From Verrucomicrobiota bacterium (GTDB lineage Bacteria > Verrucomicrobiota > Verrucomicrobiia > Chthoniobacterales > SZAS-18), in assembly GCA_025353105.1 (NCBI GenBank), contig JANXRG010000090.1:1-38022 (forward strand): a stretch of 38,022 nucleotides of DNA, in the 5' to 3' direction. This document shows, in pieces, positions 16,401 through 24,989 of the stretch. A model generated the notes under the pieces. The model was not told where the DNA came from. It searched no databases and was given only the letters and a program-made list of their open reading frames with translations. Numbering within the stretch: position 1 is the stretch's first letter; each line of letters begins with the position of its first letter. The position numbers were made by a program, and so were the translations under genes.

Positions 16401-17399
16401 CTACGCCGCAAACCAATAGCGGGTGAGGTGAAAAAACACCGGGGCGGCAAAGCACAACGAGTCGATCCGATCGATCACGCCACCGTGCCCCTCGATCACG
16501 GCGCCGTAGTCCTTCACGCCGCGGTCCCGCTTAATCGCCGACATTACCAGGCCACCACCAAATCCCATCAGCGTGATGGCCAGCGCCATCGCCCCGGCCT
16601 GAACGGGCGTAAATGGGGTCGCCCACCAAAGCGCCGCGCCGATTGCCGTCGCACTCAAAACGCCGCCCACGAACCCCTCCCAGGTCTTGTTCGGGCTCAC
16701 CAGCGGCGCGATCTTGTGTCGTCCCAGCGATTTGCCCCAGATCCATTGCAACACGTCGCTGAGTTGTGCCACGAGCACGAACCAGAAAAGCAGCTTCTCG
16801 TTCTGCCCGCCATAACCGGGAATCTCGAGAGAAAGCAGCATCGGCGCGTGGCTCACGCAATAAACGCAAACCATCAGCCCCCACTGGACCTTGGCCGTGC
16901 GCTCGAGAAACTCCTTCACGTCACCCTGCAGCGCGCTGCGAATCGGAATGAACAGAAACGCATAAACCGGGATCATGATGATCGCGAGGCCGTACCATTC
17001 CATACCGACGAGGTAGTACTGCAACGGCGTAATGACGAAGAACACCCAGAACAATGTCTGGTGATCGCCGGGTCGCGTCGGGGTCAGTGTGATGAATTCG
17101 CGCAGCGCGAGAAACGAAATCAGCCCAAAGAGCACCGTCGTACCGATTCGCCCGATGAAAAGGGCGAGCCCGAACACCGCCGCCATGAACCACCACGCGC
17201 GAATCCGCACGTTCATGTTTTCCACCGTCTTGCGACCGCGCTCGCTCGTCACGCGTCGCGACAACACCCAGCCCGTGACCGACGCAACGACAAGCAGGAC
17301 CAGCACTCCTTCGAGCAACCAGCGCGCCGGGCCGTCCACGGGCGCCAACGCGGGCACGAGCGTGCCGAGCAGGATCACCGGGATGATGAGAGTTTTCAT
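16401..17399 (-). CDS. cdsA: Phosphatidate cytidylyltransferase (CdsA family, YnbB-like context)
   Basis: It would make CDP-diacylglycerol (or a related CDP-lipid) from CTP and phosphatidate at the inner membrane. The 332-residue protein has about eight hydrophobic segments and the full C-terminal signature: SAIKRDRGVKDYG followed by GHGGVIDRIDS, and PNKTWEGFVGG before it. It is the last gene of the minus-strand run, starting nine bases after the acyltransferase stop. Because it sits with a CDP-alcohol transferase and an acyltransferase as in the E. coli ynbAB arrangement, it may be a dedicated second CdsA rather than the housekeeping enzyme; no other copy is visible to decide. Confidence 0.9.
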   Translation of the reverse strand: MKTLIIPVILLGTLVPALAPVDGPARWLLEGVLVLLVVASVTGWVLSRRVTSERGRKTVENMNVRIRAWWFMAAVFGLALFIGRIGTTVLFGLISFLALREFITLTPTRPGDHQTLFWVFFVITPLQYYLVGMEWYGLAIIMIPVYAFLFIPIRSALQGDVKEFLERTAKVQWGLMVCVYCVSHAPMLLSLEIPGYGGQNEKLLFWFVLVAQLSDVLQWIWGKSLGRHKIAPLVSPNKTWEGFVGGVLSATAIGAALWWATPFTPVQAGAMALAITLMGFGGGLVMSAIKRDRGVKDYGAVIEGHGGVIDRIDSLCFAAPVFFHLTRYWFAA

Positions 17400-17408
17400 G
17401 GCAGGTGC

Positions 17409-18011
17409 TTACGCTGAGCGCAGACCGAGCACGGCCCCGCGCGCCCGCGCGAGGAAATCCGCTTTCTCCTCGCCCGCGTCGAGGCGAATCGGCGCGCCGA
17501 TGGTCACCCCACCGAGCAAAGGCACCGGGAGGATCGATCCCTTCGGTAGAATCCGGTTCAAGTTCTCCATGAACACGGGCACCAACTCAACGTCAGAACG
17601 CTCGCGTGCGAGATGATAGAGCCCGCTTTTGAAGATCCCCGGCTCACCGGTCAGGCTGCGCGTTCCTTCCGGAAAGATGATCAGCGATTGCCGATCGCCC
17701 AGTGCCTGTACCATCTCCGCGACCGGATTGGCCAATGGATCTGCCGGCACGCGATCGATGAGCACTGCGTTGAAGATGCGCTCCGCCAGGTAGCGGCGCG
17801 GCGCGGTGGCGCCCCAGTAGTCGCGCGCGGCCACCGGACGCGTCAGCGGGCGCAGAGAGGGCGGAAGCGCGGACCACAACACGAGAGTGTCGAGGTGGCT
17901 GGTGTGGTTCGCAAAATAGATCCGCTGCCGCGGATGCGGTTCGCACCCGACCCACCGCGCGCGCGCCCCGCTCACCAAGCGCGACAATCCCACGAGAATC
18001 CACTTCATCAT
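17409..18011 (-). CDS. 1-acyl-glycerol-3-phosphate acyltransferase (PlsC family)
   Basis: The 200-residue protein has the PlsC motifs NHTSHLDTL (block I, NHxxxxD), FPEGTRSLTG (block III) and a later ELVPVFMENLNR segment. It would transfer a fatty acyl group to a lysophosphatidate-like acceptor at the membrane. The start at MMKWILVGLSRLVSG gives a short membrane-anchoring helix; the longer frame to 18074 overlaps the upstream gene and is rejected. Sixteen bases separate it from the CDP-alcohol transferase stop and nine from cdsA, so the three are surely co-transcribed. It could have a special acceptor tied to the neighbouring enzymes. Confidence 0.88.
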   Translation of the reverse strand: MMKWILVGLSRLVSGARARWVGCEPHPRQRIYFANHTSHLDTLVLWSALPPSLRPLTRPVAARDYWGATAPRRYLAERIFNAVLIDRVPADPLANPVAEMVQALGDRQSLIIFPEGTRSLTGEPGIFKSGLYHLARERSDVELVPVFMENLNRILPKGSILPVPLLGGVTIGAPIRLDAGEEKADFLARARGAVLGLRSA

Positions 18012-18027
18012 AGAGGCAACCCCCGGA

Positions 18028-18690
18028 TCATTTCGACTCCAATTCCCGCAGAATCCGCCTGACTCGGCGCGCAATCGTCACCCCGCAACCCCCCGCCATG
18101 ATCGCCAGCGCCCACGGCATGAGATCGACACGCCAGACGCCGAGCGGCACCAACAGCGCGTTGCCGAGGCAGGCCGCCGTGAGCAAAAACATGCGTTGCT
18201 GCTTCGCCATCGGGCCGATGAAATATTGCGCCGTCCCGCACGCCGCGCCGAGCGTGCGTACATAGGCAGTGACGACCGCAAGCACCGCCGCCGCCCAGCC
18301 GAGATCGTGCATCCAGGCGATCCCGGGAACGGCATACCCCGCGGCCGCCAAGACCAGGGCGTCGGAAACTCGGTCCGGCATTTCGTTAAAGATCTCCCCC
18401 GACTTCGTGCGGAAGCCACCTTCGACCGCGACCATGCCATCGAACAGATTGGCGAGGAGTCGGAGCTGGATCCCGGCAGCCGCCCCGAGCCAGCAAAAGA
18501 CGCGCGGGGACCCCTCGGTTCTGCCCGCGCCCACCAGGCACGCCGCCGCGGTCGCCGCGAAAACGACGCTCAGCACCGAAATCGTGTTCGGTCGCAGCCC
18601 CGCGTTCGCCAAGGCGCGCGCCATCGCCGCGGCCCAGCGCGTGTCACGCACCGCAATCGGTCGTCGGGTCAGATTTTCCGTTTCTTCCAC
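18028..18690 (-). CDS. CDP-alcohol phosphatidyltransferase-family protein with altered active site
   Basis: The 220-residue protein has several membrane helices. The usual motif D1xxD2GxxAR-x8-GxxxD3xxxD4 here reads N81-L-F-D84-G-M-V-A-V89-x8-G98-E-I-F-N102-E-M-P-D106: two of four metal-binding Asp are Asn and the Arg is Val. As I recall, E. coli YnbA also has Asn at both places (but keeps Arg), so this is likely a YnbA-like subfamily with a changed metal centre, not a dead enzyme. It would join a CDP-activated lipid or polyol to an alcohol; the product is unknown. The start is GTG at 18690, overlapped by a small ORF. PlsC and CdsA partners follow at once. Confidence 0.85.
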   Translation of the reverse strand: MEETENLTRRPIAVRDTRWAAAMARALANAGLRPNTISVLSVVFAATAAACLVGAGRTEGSPRVFCWLGAAAGIQLRLLANLFDGMVAVEGGFRTKSGEIFNEMPDRVSDALVLAAAGYAVPGIAWMHDLGWAAAVLAVVTAYVRTLGAACGTAQYFIGPMAKQQRMFLLTAACLGNALLVPLGVWRVDLMPWALAIMAGGCGVTIARRVRRILRELESK

Positions 18691-18761
18691 GCCCGCAGGT
18701 TAGGCAACGGCGGGCCCAGTCGCACATCGAAAAACGCGGGGTCACCATCGACGTCGGCCAT
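18669..18761 (-). CDS. Possible 30-residue small protein bridging ocd and the phosphatidyltransferase
   Basis: The ATG (18761) lies eight bases past the ocd stop and the frame closes 22 bases inside the next gene. The peptide begins MADVDGDPAFFDVRLGPP and ends LRAWKKRKI: an acidic head, a hydrophobic middle and a strongly basic tail. No known family is recognised. Its tight packing would couple translation of the upstream ocd to the phosphatidyltransferase GTG, so it may be a leader-type ORF rather than a stable protein. It could also be chance. Confidence 0.35.
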   Translation of the reverse strand: MADVDGDPAFFDVRLGPPLPNLRAWKKRKI

Positions 18762-18769
18762 GCCGCGCT

Positions 18770-19762
18770 TCACCAACTGAACAGCATCCCCACGCCCTCG
18801 GCGAGCGCGCGCTGGCGGACAATCTGCGCGGCGACCAGATCCTGGAACGGCAAGCCCACATTCCCAAACACAAAGGTTTCCTCTTCGTTCGTCCGGCCGC
18901 GCTTCTTCCCCGCGAGAATCTCTCCGATCTCGGCGTGGATGTCCGCATCGGAAATCTCACCGTTGCGATGCGCGACATTGAACGCGCCATCGCTGAAGCA
19001 AAGTTCGCGGTCGTCGGGCACCAGCCGGCACTTGCGCAATAAATCGGTCGCCAGCTCGTGCTTGCCCGGTTCGTCCGCGCCGATTGCGAGAATACACTGG
19101 CCCGCCCGAAAATCGTCGCCCGTCAGGACCGGCTCATGGCTTTGGGTCACCGTGACGACGATGTCAACCTCGCGCGCCTCGCGGGCGGAAGCGGCCACGT
19201 GATACAGCGCGGGCACCTTCGAGGACATCCGGTGAATCCAGTCATCTGCCCGCCCAGGCGCAATATCGAGCACGCGCACTTCGCGCACACGGCGGACATG
19301 GGCGAGAGCCTGCAACATCCATTCCGCCTGCAATCCGGCGCCAATGATCATCACCGTCCGCGCTTCGTGCCGCGCCAGGAGATTCGCCGCCACCGCGCCC
19401 GCCGCGCCGGTCCGCATCGCGGTGATCAGGCCGGATTCCAGCACGGCCTCGTTGGATCCATTGAGGCGGTTGATTAGCAGGATCACCCCGCACAAAAACG
19501 GCAGGCCTTGCGCGACGTTCCCGGCGGTCTTGGCGTTCACCTTCACCGTATACCGATCACAGCCTGGCAACATGCCCGGGAAAATGACCGTCGTGGAGTC
19601 CTCGCCGTGCCGGGCCATCGCCCGCTGCGGTCGAATCGCTACGCCCGCTTCGCTGCGCAGCCGATAGGCGTTGCGCAATTCCTCGATCAATTCCGGCAGC
19701 GTGAGCAGCCGCGCGACATCCTCACGCGTGAGGAGCAGAGTCTTTTCTCTTGGGGTCGACAT
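18770..19762 (-). CDS. Ornithine cyclodeaminase / mu-crystallin family protein
   Basis: The family uses NAD(P) to deaminate or reduce small amino or imino acids (ornithine to proline, alanine dehydrogenase, imine reductases). The 330-residue protein has VKVNAKTAGN near the substrate site, ESGLITAMRTGAAGAVAANLLAR, a Rossmann motif MIIGAGLQAEWMLQAL, and GADEPGKHEL near the end. The substrate cannot be told from the sequence. ATG at 19762 is chosen because homology starts with LLLTREDVARLL; the frame open to 19924 runs into ilvD. It lies 59 bases after ilvD and eight bases before the small ORF, so it appears to link amino-acid and lipid genes in one operon. Confidence 0.85.
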   Translation of the reverse strand: MSTPREKTLLLTREDVARLLTLPELIEELRNAYRLRSEAGVAIRPQRAMARHGEDSTTVIFPGMLPGCDRYTVKVNAKTAGNVAQGLPFLCGVILLINRLNGSNEAVLESGLITAMRTGAAGAVAANLLARHEARTVMIIGAGLQAEWMLQALAHVRRVREVRVLDIAPGRADDWIHRMSSKVPALYHVAASAREAREVDIVVTVTQSHEPVLTGDDFRAGQCILAIGADEPGKHELATDLLRKCRLVPDDRELCFSDGAFNVAHRNGEISDADIHAEIGEILAGKKRGRTNEEETFVFGNVGLPFQDLVAAQIVRQRALAEGVGMLFSW

Positions 19763-19821
19763 GGAATTTTGAGGCCGTCGTTGTCGATGCGGTCCCGTGC
19801 CTCGCGTGAGGCAAATATTTG

Positions 19822-21555
19822 TCACAATCCCTGATCCGTCACGGCGCCCTCGGAAGCCGAACTGACCAGCTTCGCGTATTTTGCCAGCACACCCCGCCGG
19901 TAGCGGGGCGCGGGGCGCTGCCATTTCGCGCGGCGCGCGGCGACCTCCGCGACGGAGAGATCCACATCGATGACGCGCTTGGCCGCGTCGATCGTAATCG
20001 TGTCGCCGTCCCGCAGCAATCCCAGCACGCCACCCTCGAATGCCTCCGGCGTGATGTGGCCCACCACAAAGCCATGGCTGCCGCCGCTGAAGCGTCCGTC
20101 GGTGATCAGCGCGACGTCCTTGCCGAGGCCCTTGCCCATGACGGCGGAGGTCGGCGATAACATCTCGCGCATGCCTGGACCGCCGCGCGGGCCTTCGTAG
20201 CGGATAACGATGACATCGCCTTTCACGACCGTGCCATCGAGGATGCGCCGTAGCGCCTCCTCCTCGCTTTCAAACACTCGCGCGCGACCCATAAAGCGAA
20301 GGCCCTCCTTTCCGCTGATCTTCGCGACGGCGCCCCCAGGCGCGAGGTTGCCGTACAATATGACGAGGTGCCCGTTCTTCTTGATCGGATCCTTCAACGG
20401 TCGCACCACGGTCTGGCCCTTCGGATATGGCTTCACGCGGGCAAGATTTTGTTTCAGCGACTTGCCCGTGACCGTGAGGCAATCACCGTGCAGCAGGCCG
20501 GCCGTCAGAAGCACCTTCATCAACGGTTGGATGCCGCCGATGGCGACGAGCTCGCTCATGAAGTGGCGACCGCTCGGCTTGAGATCGGCGAGGACCGGCG
20601 TGCGCGCGCCGATGCGAGTGAAATCATCGAGCGTGAGTTTCACGTTCGCGGCGTGGGCCATGGCCAGCAGGTGCAGCACGGCGTTGGTCGAGCCACCCAG
20701 CGCATTTACCACGACGATGGCGTTCTCGAAGGCTTTGCGCGTGAGGATGTCGCTCGGACGGATATTACGCTTGAGTAATTCGATCACCGCGGCGCCGGCC
20801 CGGCGACAATCGTCTTTCTTCGCCTTGCCGATTGCGGTCTGCGCCGAGCTGCCAGGCAGGCTCATGCCGAGCGCCTCAATCGCGCTCGCCATCGTGTTCG
20901 CTGTGTACATCCCGCCGCAAGAGCCCGGGCCCGGGATCGCACAGGACTCGATGCGTTGAAGCTGTCGATCGTTGATCTGGCCGCCGGCATGCGCGCCCAC
21001 CGCCTCGAAAACGCTGACGATGTCCACGTCGCGCTTTTGCGTGGGCGTGAGCTGCAGGCAGCCCGGAAGAATCGTACCCCCGTAGACGAACACGGATGGA
21101 CGATTCAACCGCGCCATGGCGATGAGGCAGCCCGGCATGTTTTTGTCGCATCCGCCGATCGCGACGAGTCCGTCAAAGCCCTCGGCGCCGACGCAGGTCT
21201 CGATGCTGTCGGCGATGACCTCGCGGCTCACGAGCGAATACTTCATCCCTTCCGTGCCCATGCTGATGCCGTCGGAAACGGTGATCGTATTGAAGATGAT
21301 CGCCTTTCCGCCGGCGGCTTCGGCACCGCGCGCGGCTTCATAAGCAAGTCCGTCGATGTGGATGTTGCACGGGGTCACCTCGCTCCAGGTCGAGGCGATG
21401 CCGATTTGCGATTTCTTGAAGTCAGCCTCCTTGTACCCGACCGCGTAGAGCATCGCGCGACCGGGCGCACGCTCAGGTCCGTCAAGCACGACGGCTGAAT
21501 GCGGACGGGGGGCGGCGGGCGGCTTCCTCGAGCGGCGCTGACGGGGGGAGACCAT
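19822..21555 (-). CDS. ilvD: Dihydroxy-acid dehydratase
   Basis: It dehydrates 2,3-dihydroxy acids to 2-keto acids in valine, leucine and isoleucine synthesis, using an Fe-S cluster. The 577-residue protein carries the cluster cysteines Cys63 ([10 protein letters not shown]), Cys136 ([10 protein letters not shown]) and Cys213 ([14 protein letters not shown]), and the late motif [16 protein letters not shown]. The first 30 residues or so are basic and proline-rich, a little longer than usual. It heads the minus-strand run down to cdsA and is divergent from serA. No Shine-Dalgarno sequence precedes the ATG. Confidence 0.96.
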   Translation of the reverse strand: MVSPRQRRSRKPPAAPRPHSAVVLDGPERAPGRAMLYAVGYKEADFKKSQIGIASTWSEVTPCNIHIDGLAYEAARGAEAAGGKAIIFNTITVSDGISMGTEGMKYSLVSREVIADSIETCVGAEGFDGLVAIGGCDKNMPGCLIAMARLNRPSVFVYGGTILPGCLQLTPTQKRDVDIVSVFEAVGAHAGGQINDRQLQRIESCAIPGPGSCGGMYTANTMASAIEALGMSLPGSSAQTAIGKAKKDDCRRAGAAVIELLKRNIRPSDILTRKAFENAIVVVNALGGSTNAVLHLLAMAHAANVKLTLDDFTRIGARTPVLADLKPSGRHFMSELVAIGGIQPLMKVLLTAGLLHGDCLTVTGKSLKQNLARVKPYPKGQTVVRPLKDPIKKNGHLVILYGNLAPGGAVAKISGKEGLRFMGRARVFESEEEALRRILDGTVVKGDVIVIRYEGPRGGPGMREMLSPTSAVMGKGLGKDVALITDGRFSGGSHGFVVGHITPEAFEGGVLGLLRDGDTITIDAAKRVIDVDLSVAEVAARRAKWQRPAPRYRRGVLAKYAKLVSSASEGAVTDQGL

Positions 21556-21570
21556 GGCGAGGAAGAGTTA

Positions 21571-21674
21571 ACCGCAGATTCACGCAGATGACCGCAGATT
21601 TTTCTGAAGAATCACGGTGAGCCGTGATGCTCGGGTTCTCCGCTTACGTCCCAAGGAATCTGCGTCAATCTGTG
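21571..21674. repeat. Decamer tandem/inverted repeat with a nested hairpin (ilvD-serA spacer)
   Basis: Three near-identical 10-base units (ACCGCAGATT, CACGCAGATG, ACCGCAGATT) lie at 21571-21600. An inverted partner, AATCTGCGTCAATCTGTG, lies at 21657-21674 and matches 15 of 18 bases of the left side. Inside lies a perfect hairpin ATCACGG-TGAG-CCGTGAT (21611-21628). The element occupies most of the spacer between two divergent biosynthetic genes. Confidence 0.8.
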
Positions 21675-21694
21675 ATTCCACCTCCCATTCGCCT

Positions 21695-21729
21695 TTGACA
21701 CGAGCGGCCACGGCCGCATTTTTGCGGCC
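21695..21729 (+). promoter_or_regulatory. Possible serA promoter and start-site hairpin
   Basis: TTGACA lies at 21695-21700, and 17 bases later comes ATTTTT (21718-21723), a poor -10. GGCCGC (21712-21717) and GCGGCC (21724-21729) form a six-pair hairpin that ends two bases before the serA ATG, where a ribosome-binding site would be; no Shine-Dalgarno is present. Either the message starts at or near the ATG (leaderless) or translation is controlled by this hairpin. Confidence 0.35.
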
Positions 21730-21731
21730 CG

Positions 21732-23336
21732 ATGTCGAACGCCGCTCCCATCAAGGTCCTCATCGCCGATTCCGTTTCTCCGCGCACCGTCGAGGAGCTC
21801 ACGCGCGGCGGTGGCATCGAGGCCGTGGTGCAGACCGGCCTGAAGGAGGACGCGCTGATCGCAGTAGTGCCCGAGTATTCCGCGATCGTCGTGCGCAGCC
21901 AGACAAAGATTACCGCCCGGGTGCTCGAGGCGGCGACCAAACTCCGCGCCGTCGGCCGCGCGGGCGTGGGCGTGGACAACGTCGACGTCGAGGCCGCCAC
22001 GCGGCGCGGCGTCATCGTGATGAACACACCCGACGGCAACACGATTTCCACCGCGGAGCACGCCTTCTCACTGCTCGTTGCGACCGCGCGGAACATCCCG
22101 CAAGCGCACAACTCAATGGTCTCCGGAAAGTGGGACCGCAAGTCCTTCGAGGGCGTGGAGCTTTACGGCAAGACCCTTGCCGTGCTTGGCATGGGGCGAA
22201 TCGGCACCGAGGTCGCGCGCCGCGCGATCGCGTTCGGCATGAACGTGCTCGCGTACGATCCTTACCTGTCGGCGACGCGCGCGCGCTCGTTGCAGGTCGA
22301 GTTGGTGGAAAGCCTCGACGAGCTTTTGCCCCGCGCGGATTTCATCACGATGCATATGCCGTTAACGGTCGAGACCCGGCACATGCTCGGGACCGAGCGC
22401 CTGGCGAAATGCCGGCACGGCGTGCGCATCATCAACGCCGCCCGCGGCGGCTTGGTCGATGAGGTCGCGCTGGATGCCGCCCTCGAATCCGGCCAGGTGG
22501 CCGCCGCCGCGCTCGATGTCTATGAAACCGAGCCGCCCCCCGCCGATTTCAAGCTGCGAACCCGGGCGAACCTGATCATGACGCCGCACCTCGGCGCCTC
22601 GACCGCCGAGGCGCAGGAAAGCGTCGGCATCGAAATCGCCCAGGCGCTCCGGGCCTGCCTGCTCGACGGTGTCGTGCGAAACGCCGTGAACCTCCCGAAT
22701 CTCGACGCCGCCACGCTCGCCGTGGTCGGCCCCTACCTCGATTTCGGCGCGAAGCTCGGTCGCTTCCTCTCGCAGATTGCCCCCAGCAAACGCGCCGATC
22801 GCCTCACGATTAATTACGCCGGCAAGGTCAACGAATCGGACACCGGTCCGATCACCCGCGCCATCGCGAAGGGTTTCCTCGAGGCGGCCGAGGGCAGCGA
22901 CGTGAATCACGTCAACGCCCTTTCCATAGCTCGCGCGCTCGGCGTCGCGATCGTCGAGACGCGCCAGAGCGCGCCGGGTGTCTTCTCGGACGAGTTGGAC
23001 CTGACCGTCGAATGCGGCAGGAAAACCGCGCAGGTCGCAGGCGCGTTTTTCGGCCGGCAACCGCGGATCGTGCGCATTGACGACCGCGACGTTGAGGCGC
23101 GCCCGGATGGCGTCATCCTGATCGTGGAGAACCGCGACGTTCCCGGCATGGTCGGGCGCATCGGTACGTTGCTCGGCGATCTAAAGATCAACATCGCGAC
23201 GATGTCCCTGAGCCGCGACACGCAGGGCGGCAGCGCGCTCACCGTGCTGAACCTTGATTCCGCCCCCGATGATGCCGCGTTCGCGCGCATTCAGACGGAG
23301 CCGGATATTCTCTCGGCGCGCGTGATTCGATTGTGA
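21732..23336 (+). CDS. serA: D-3-phosphoglycerate dehydrogenase
   Basis: It oxidises 3-phosphoglycerate to 3-phosphohydroxypyruvate with NAD+, the first step of serine synthesis. The 534-residue protein is the long form: catalytic and Rossmann domains (GMGRIG, 153-158), catalytic Arg238 (NAARGGLVDE), Glu267 (YETEPP) and His286 (TPHLGAS), then an allosteric substrate-binding-like domain (about 325-450) and a C-terminal ACT domain (VENRDVPGMVGRIGTLL). The ACT domain suggests feedback by serine. It is divergent from ilvD. Confidence 0.96.
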   Translation: MSNAAPIKVLIADSVSPRTVEELTRGGGIEAVVQTGLKEDALIAVVPEYSAIVVRSQTKITARVLEAATKLRAVGRAGVGVDNVDVEAATRRGVIVMNTPDGNTISTAEHAFSLLVATARNIPQAHNSMVSGKWDRKSFEGVELYGKTLAVLGMGRIGTEVARRAIAFGMNVLAYDPYLSATRARSLQVELVESLDELLPRADFITMHMPLTVETRHMLGTERLAKCRHGVRIINAARGGLVDEVALDAALESGQVAAAALDVYETEPPPADFKLRTRANLIMTPHLGASTAEAQESVGIEIAQALRACLLDGVVRNAVNLPNLDAATLAVVGPYLDFGAKLGRFLSQIAPSKRADRLTINYAGKVNESDTGPITRAIAKGFLEAAEGSDVNHVNALSIARALGVAIVETRQSAPGVFSDELDLTVECGRKTAQVAGAFFGRQPRIVRIDDRDVEARPDGVILIVENRDVPGMVGRIGTLLGDLKINIATMSLSRDTQGGSALTVLNLDSAPDDAAFARIQTEPDILSARVIRL

Positions 23337-23444
23337 TTTTACTTCCGTTCATTTCCGGGCCGCGTTTTGGAAGTGCTTTCCGCCACGCCACGATGCGCTA
23401 GATTCCCACCTCCCATTCTTTCATTCAAACGTTTCAACATCATC

Positions 23445-23645
23445 ATGGACGAAGTCATCAAAACTATCACCGCGAAGACCGGCATCTCCGAAGACCAGGC
23501 GCGGCAGGCCGCGCAGGTTACGGTCGACTTCATCAAGACGAAGATCCCACCAATGTTCGCGACGCAACTCGATCGCCTTTTGCAGGGCGGCGGCTCGGCA
23601 CCCGGCGGCGCAGGCGCCATCCCCGGTGGAGTTTTCGGCCACTGA
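23445..23645 (+). CDS. Small helical protein with glycine-rich tail, function unknown
   Basis: The 66-residue protein starts MDEVIKTITAKTGISEDQAR. It is predicted to be two or three helices (about 1-48) followed by a Gly/Ala/Pro tail (GGGSAPGGAGAIPGGVFGH). The phrase 'TGISEDQARQAAQ' looks like the helical repeats of DUF2267/DUF937-type proteins, but the match is by eye and weak. The start fits the domain onset; it has no Shine-Dalgarno sequence. A possible -10 (GCTAGATT, 23397-23404) lies upstream, so it may have its own promoter. Confidence 0.65.
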   Translation: MDEVIKTITAKTGISEDQARQAAQVTVDFIKTKIPPMFATQLDRLLQGGGSAPGGAGAIPGGVFGH

Positions 23646-23756
23646 TTCCACGGCGCCGCGGCCACGAATCGGGCGGTCGGGGCGCGGCGTGAATGCTACG
23701 ACTGCACAGCAGGTTCACGACGGGAACATCCCGCTCTGGCAAATTGGTCCACACTC

Positions 23757-24893
23757 ATGAACTGGTCATTCCGGCTTGCCCGCATCACGGGAATCGAGGT
23801 GCGGATTCACTTCACGTTTCTCCTCCTGCTCGCATTTTACGCGCTGGCCGCCTTTCCCAAGGGCGGGCTGCCGGCGGCCCTGTCGGCGGTGGCGCTCATC
23901 TCGCTCGTTTTTCTCTGCGTGCTGCTGCACGAATTCGGCCACGCCTACGCCGCGCTCGCGTACGGCATCCGCACGCCCGACATCACGCTGCTGCCTATCG
24001 GGGGGCTCGCGCGGCTCGAGCGCCTGCCCGAGAAGCCGACTCAGGAACTCATTATCGCGTTGGCGGGTCCACTCGTGAATGTCCTCATCGCGGGTGGATT
24101 GCTTATCGCGCTTGGCAACGGCGCGTCGGTGCCGGAATCGCGCTGGCTTACGGGAGACATTAACCTGCTCGAAACGCTTTTGAGCGTGAATGTCATGCTC
24201 GTGCTCTTCAACCTCGTCCCAGCCTTCCCGATGGACGGCGGTCGCGTCCTGCGCGCGCTGCTCGCGACGCGCCTGCCCTACGCCCGGGCCACGGCGATCG
24301 CTGCGCACGTCGGACAGTTCTTTGCCTTCGTTTTCGGCGTCGTGGGCCTGTTCGGCATTCCCGGCGTGATGGACCGCAACGCGATGCTCATCTTCATCGC
24401 CTTCTTCATCTATATGGCCGCGTCGCAGGAATCCGCCGCGGTCCAGATGCGCGACCTCACCCGCAGTGTGCGGCTCGAAGAGGCGATGATCACGGAGTTC
24501 AAGGCGCTTCCGATGGACGCGAAACTCGGCGATGCGATCGAGCTCCTCGTGCGCACCTCGCAGCATGAATTCCCCATTGTCGAGGAGGACGGACGCGTGC
24601 GCGGCATCCTCACCCGCGAGGACCTTGTCGCCGCCCTCGCGAGCAGCGGACAGGACGCCCCCATTGTCGATCACATGCGGCGCGAAGTTCCGACCATTCC
24701 GTTCTACGCACCGTTTGAGGAGGCCTTTCAATTGATGCAGCAATCGAACAGCCCCGTGCTGCCGGTCGTTGATCGGGAGGGCCGCCTGGTCGGGCTCATC
24801 ACCCCCGAGAACATCGGCGAGATGATGATGATAAATTCCGTCCTGGCGCGCGGCGGGCAACGCCCGGCTTGGCGGACCACCGCGCCCCGGTGA
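23757..24893 (+). CDS. Site-2-type intramembrane metalloprotease with CBS domains (M50)
   Basis: The 378-residue protein has about six membrane helices holding the zinc site LLHEFGHA (His58, Glu59, His62) and the second motif NLVPAFPMDGGR (Asp160). Two CBS motifs follow (about 240-365: ITEFKALPMDAKLGDAIE, VRGILTRED, VVDREGRLVGLITPENIG), which usually bind adenosyl nucleotides and could make cleavage respond to energy state. Such proteases cut membrane-bound regulators or clear signal-peptide remnants; the substrate is unknown. It has no PDZ domain. The start follows ACACTC with no Shine-Dalgarno sequence. Confidence 0.92.
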   Translation: MNWSFRLARITGIEVRIHFTFLLLLAFYALAAFPKGGLPAALSAVALISLVFLCVLLHEFGHAYAALAYGIRTPDITLLPIGGLARLERLPEKPTQELIIALAGPLVNVLIAGGLLIALGNGASVPESRWLTGDINLLETLLSVNVMLVLFNLVPAFPMDGGRVLRALLATRLPYARATAIAAHVGQFFAFVFGVVGLFGIPGVMDRNAMLIFIAFFIYMAASQESAAVQMRDLTRSVRLEEAMITEFKALPMDAKLGDAIELLVRTSQHEFPIVEEDGRVRGILTREDLVAALASSGQDAPIVDHMRREVPTIPFYAPFEEAFQLMQQSNSPVLPVVDREGRLVGLITPENIGEMMMINSVLARGGQRPAWRTTAPR

Positions 24894-24989
24894 GATGGCA
24901 CTCGCGTCCCGCGGAAATTTCCGGATTGAATTTTGCCGCGCTCCCATCAGTCTGGAGGCCAATCCCCCACTCCCGCAGCCCCCTAAGAC

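Noticed and set aside
19763-19924. N-terminal extension of the ornithine cyclodeaminase-family protein
   Set aside because: The 54 extra residues have no homology and overlap the ilvD 3' end; family similarity starts just after the ATG at 19762.
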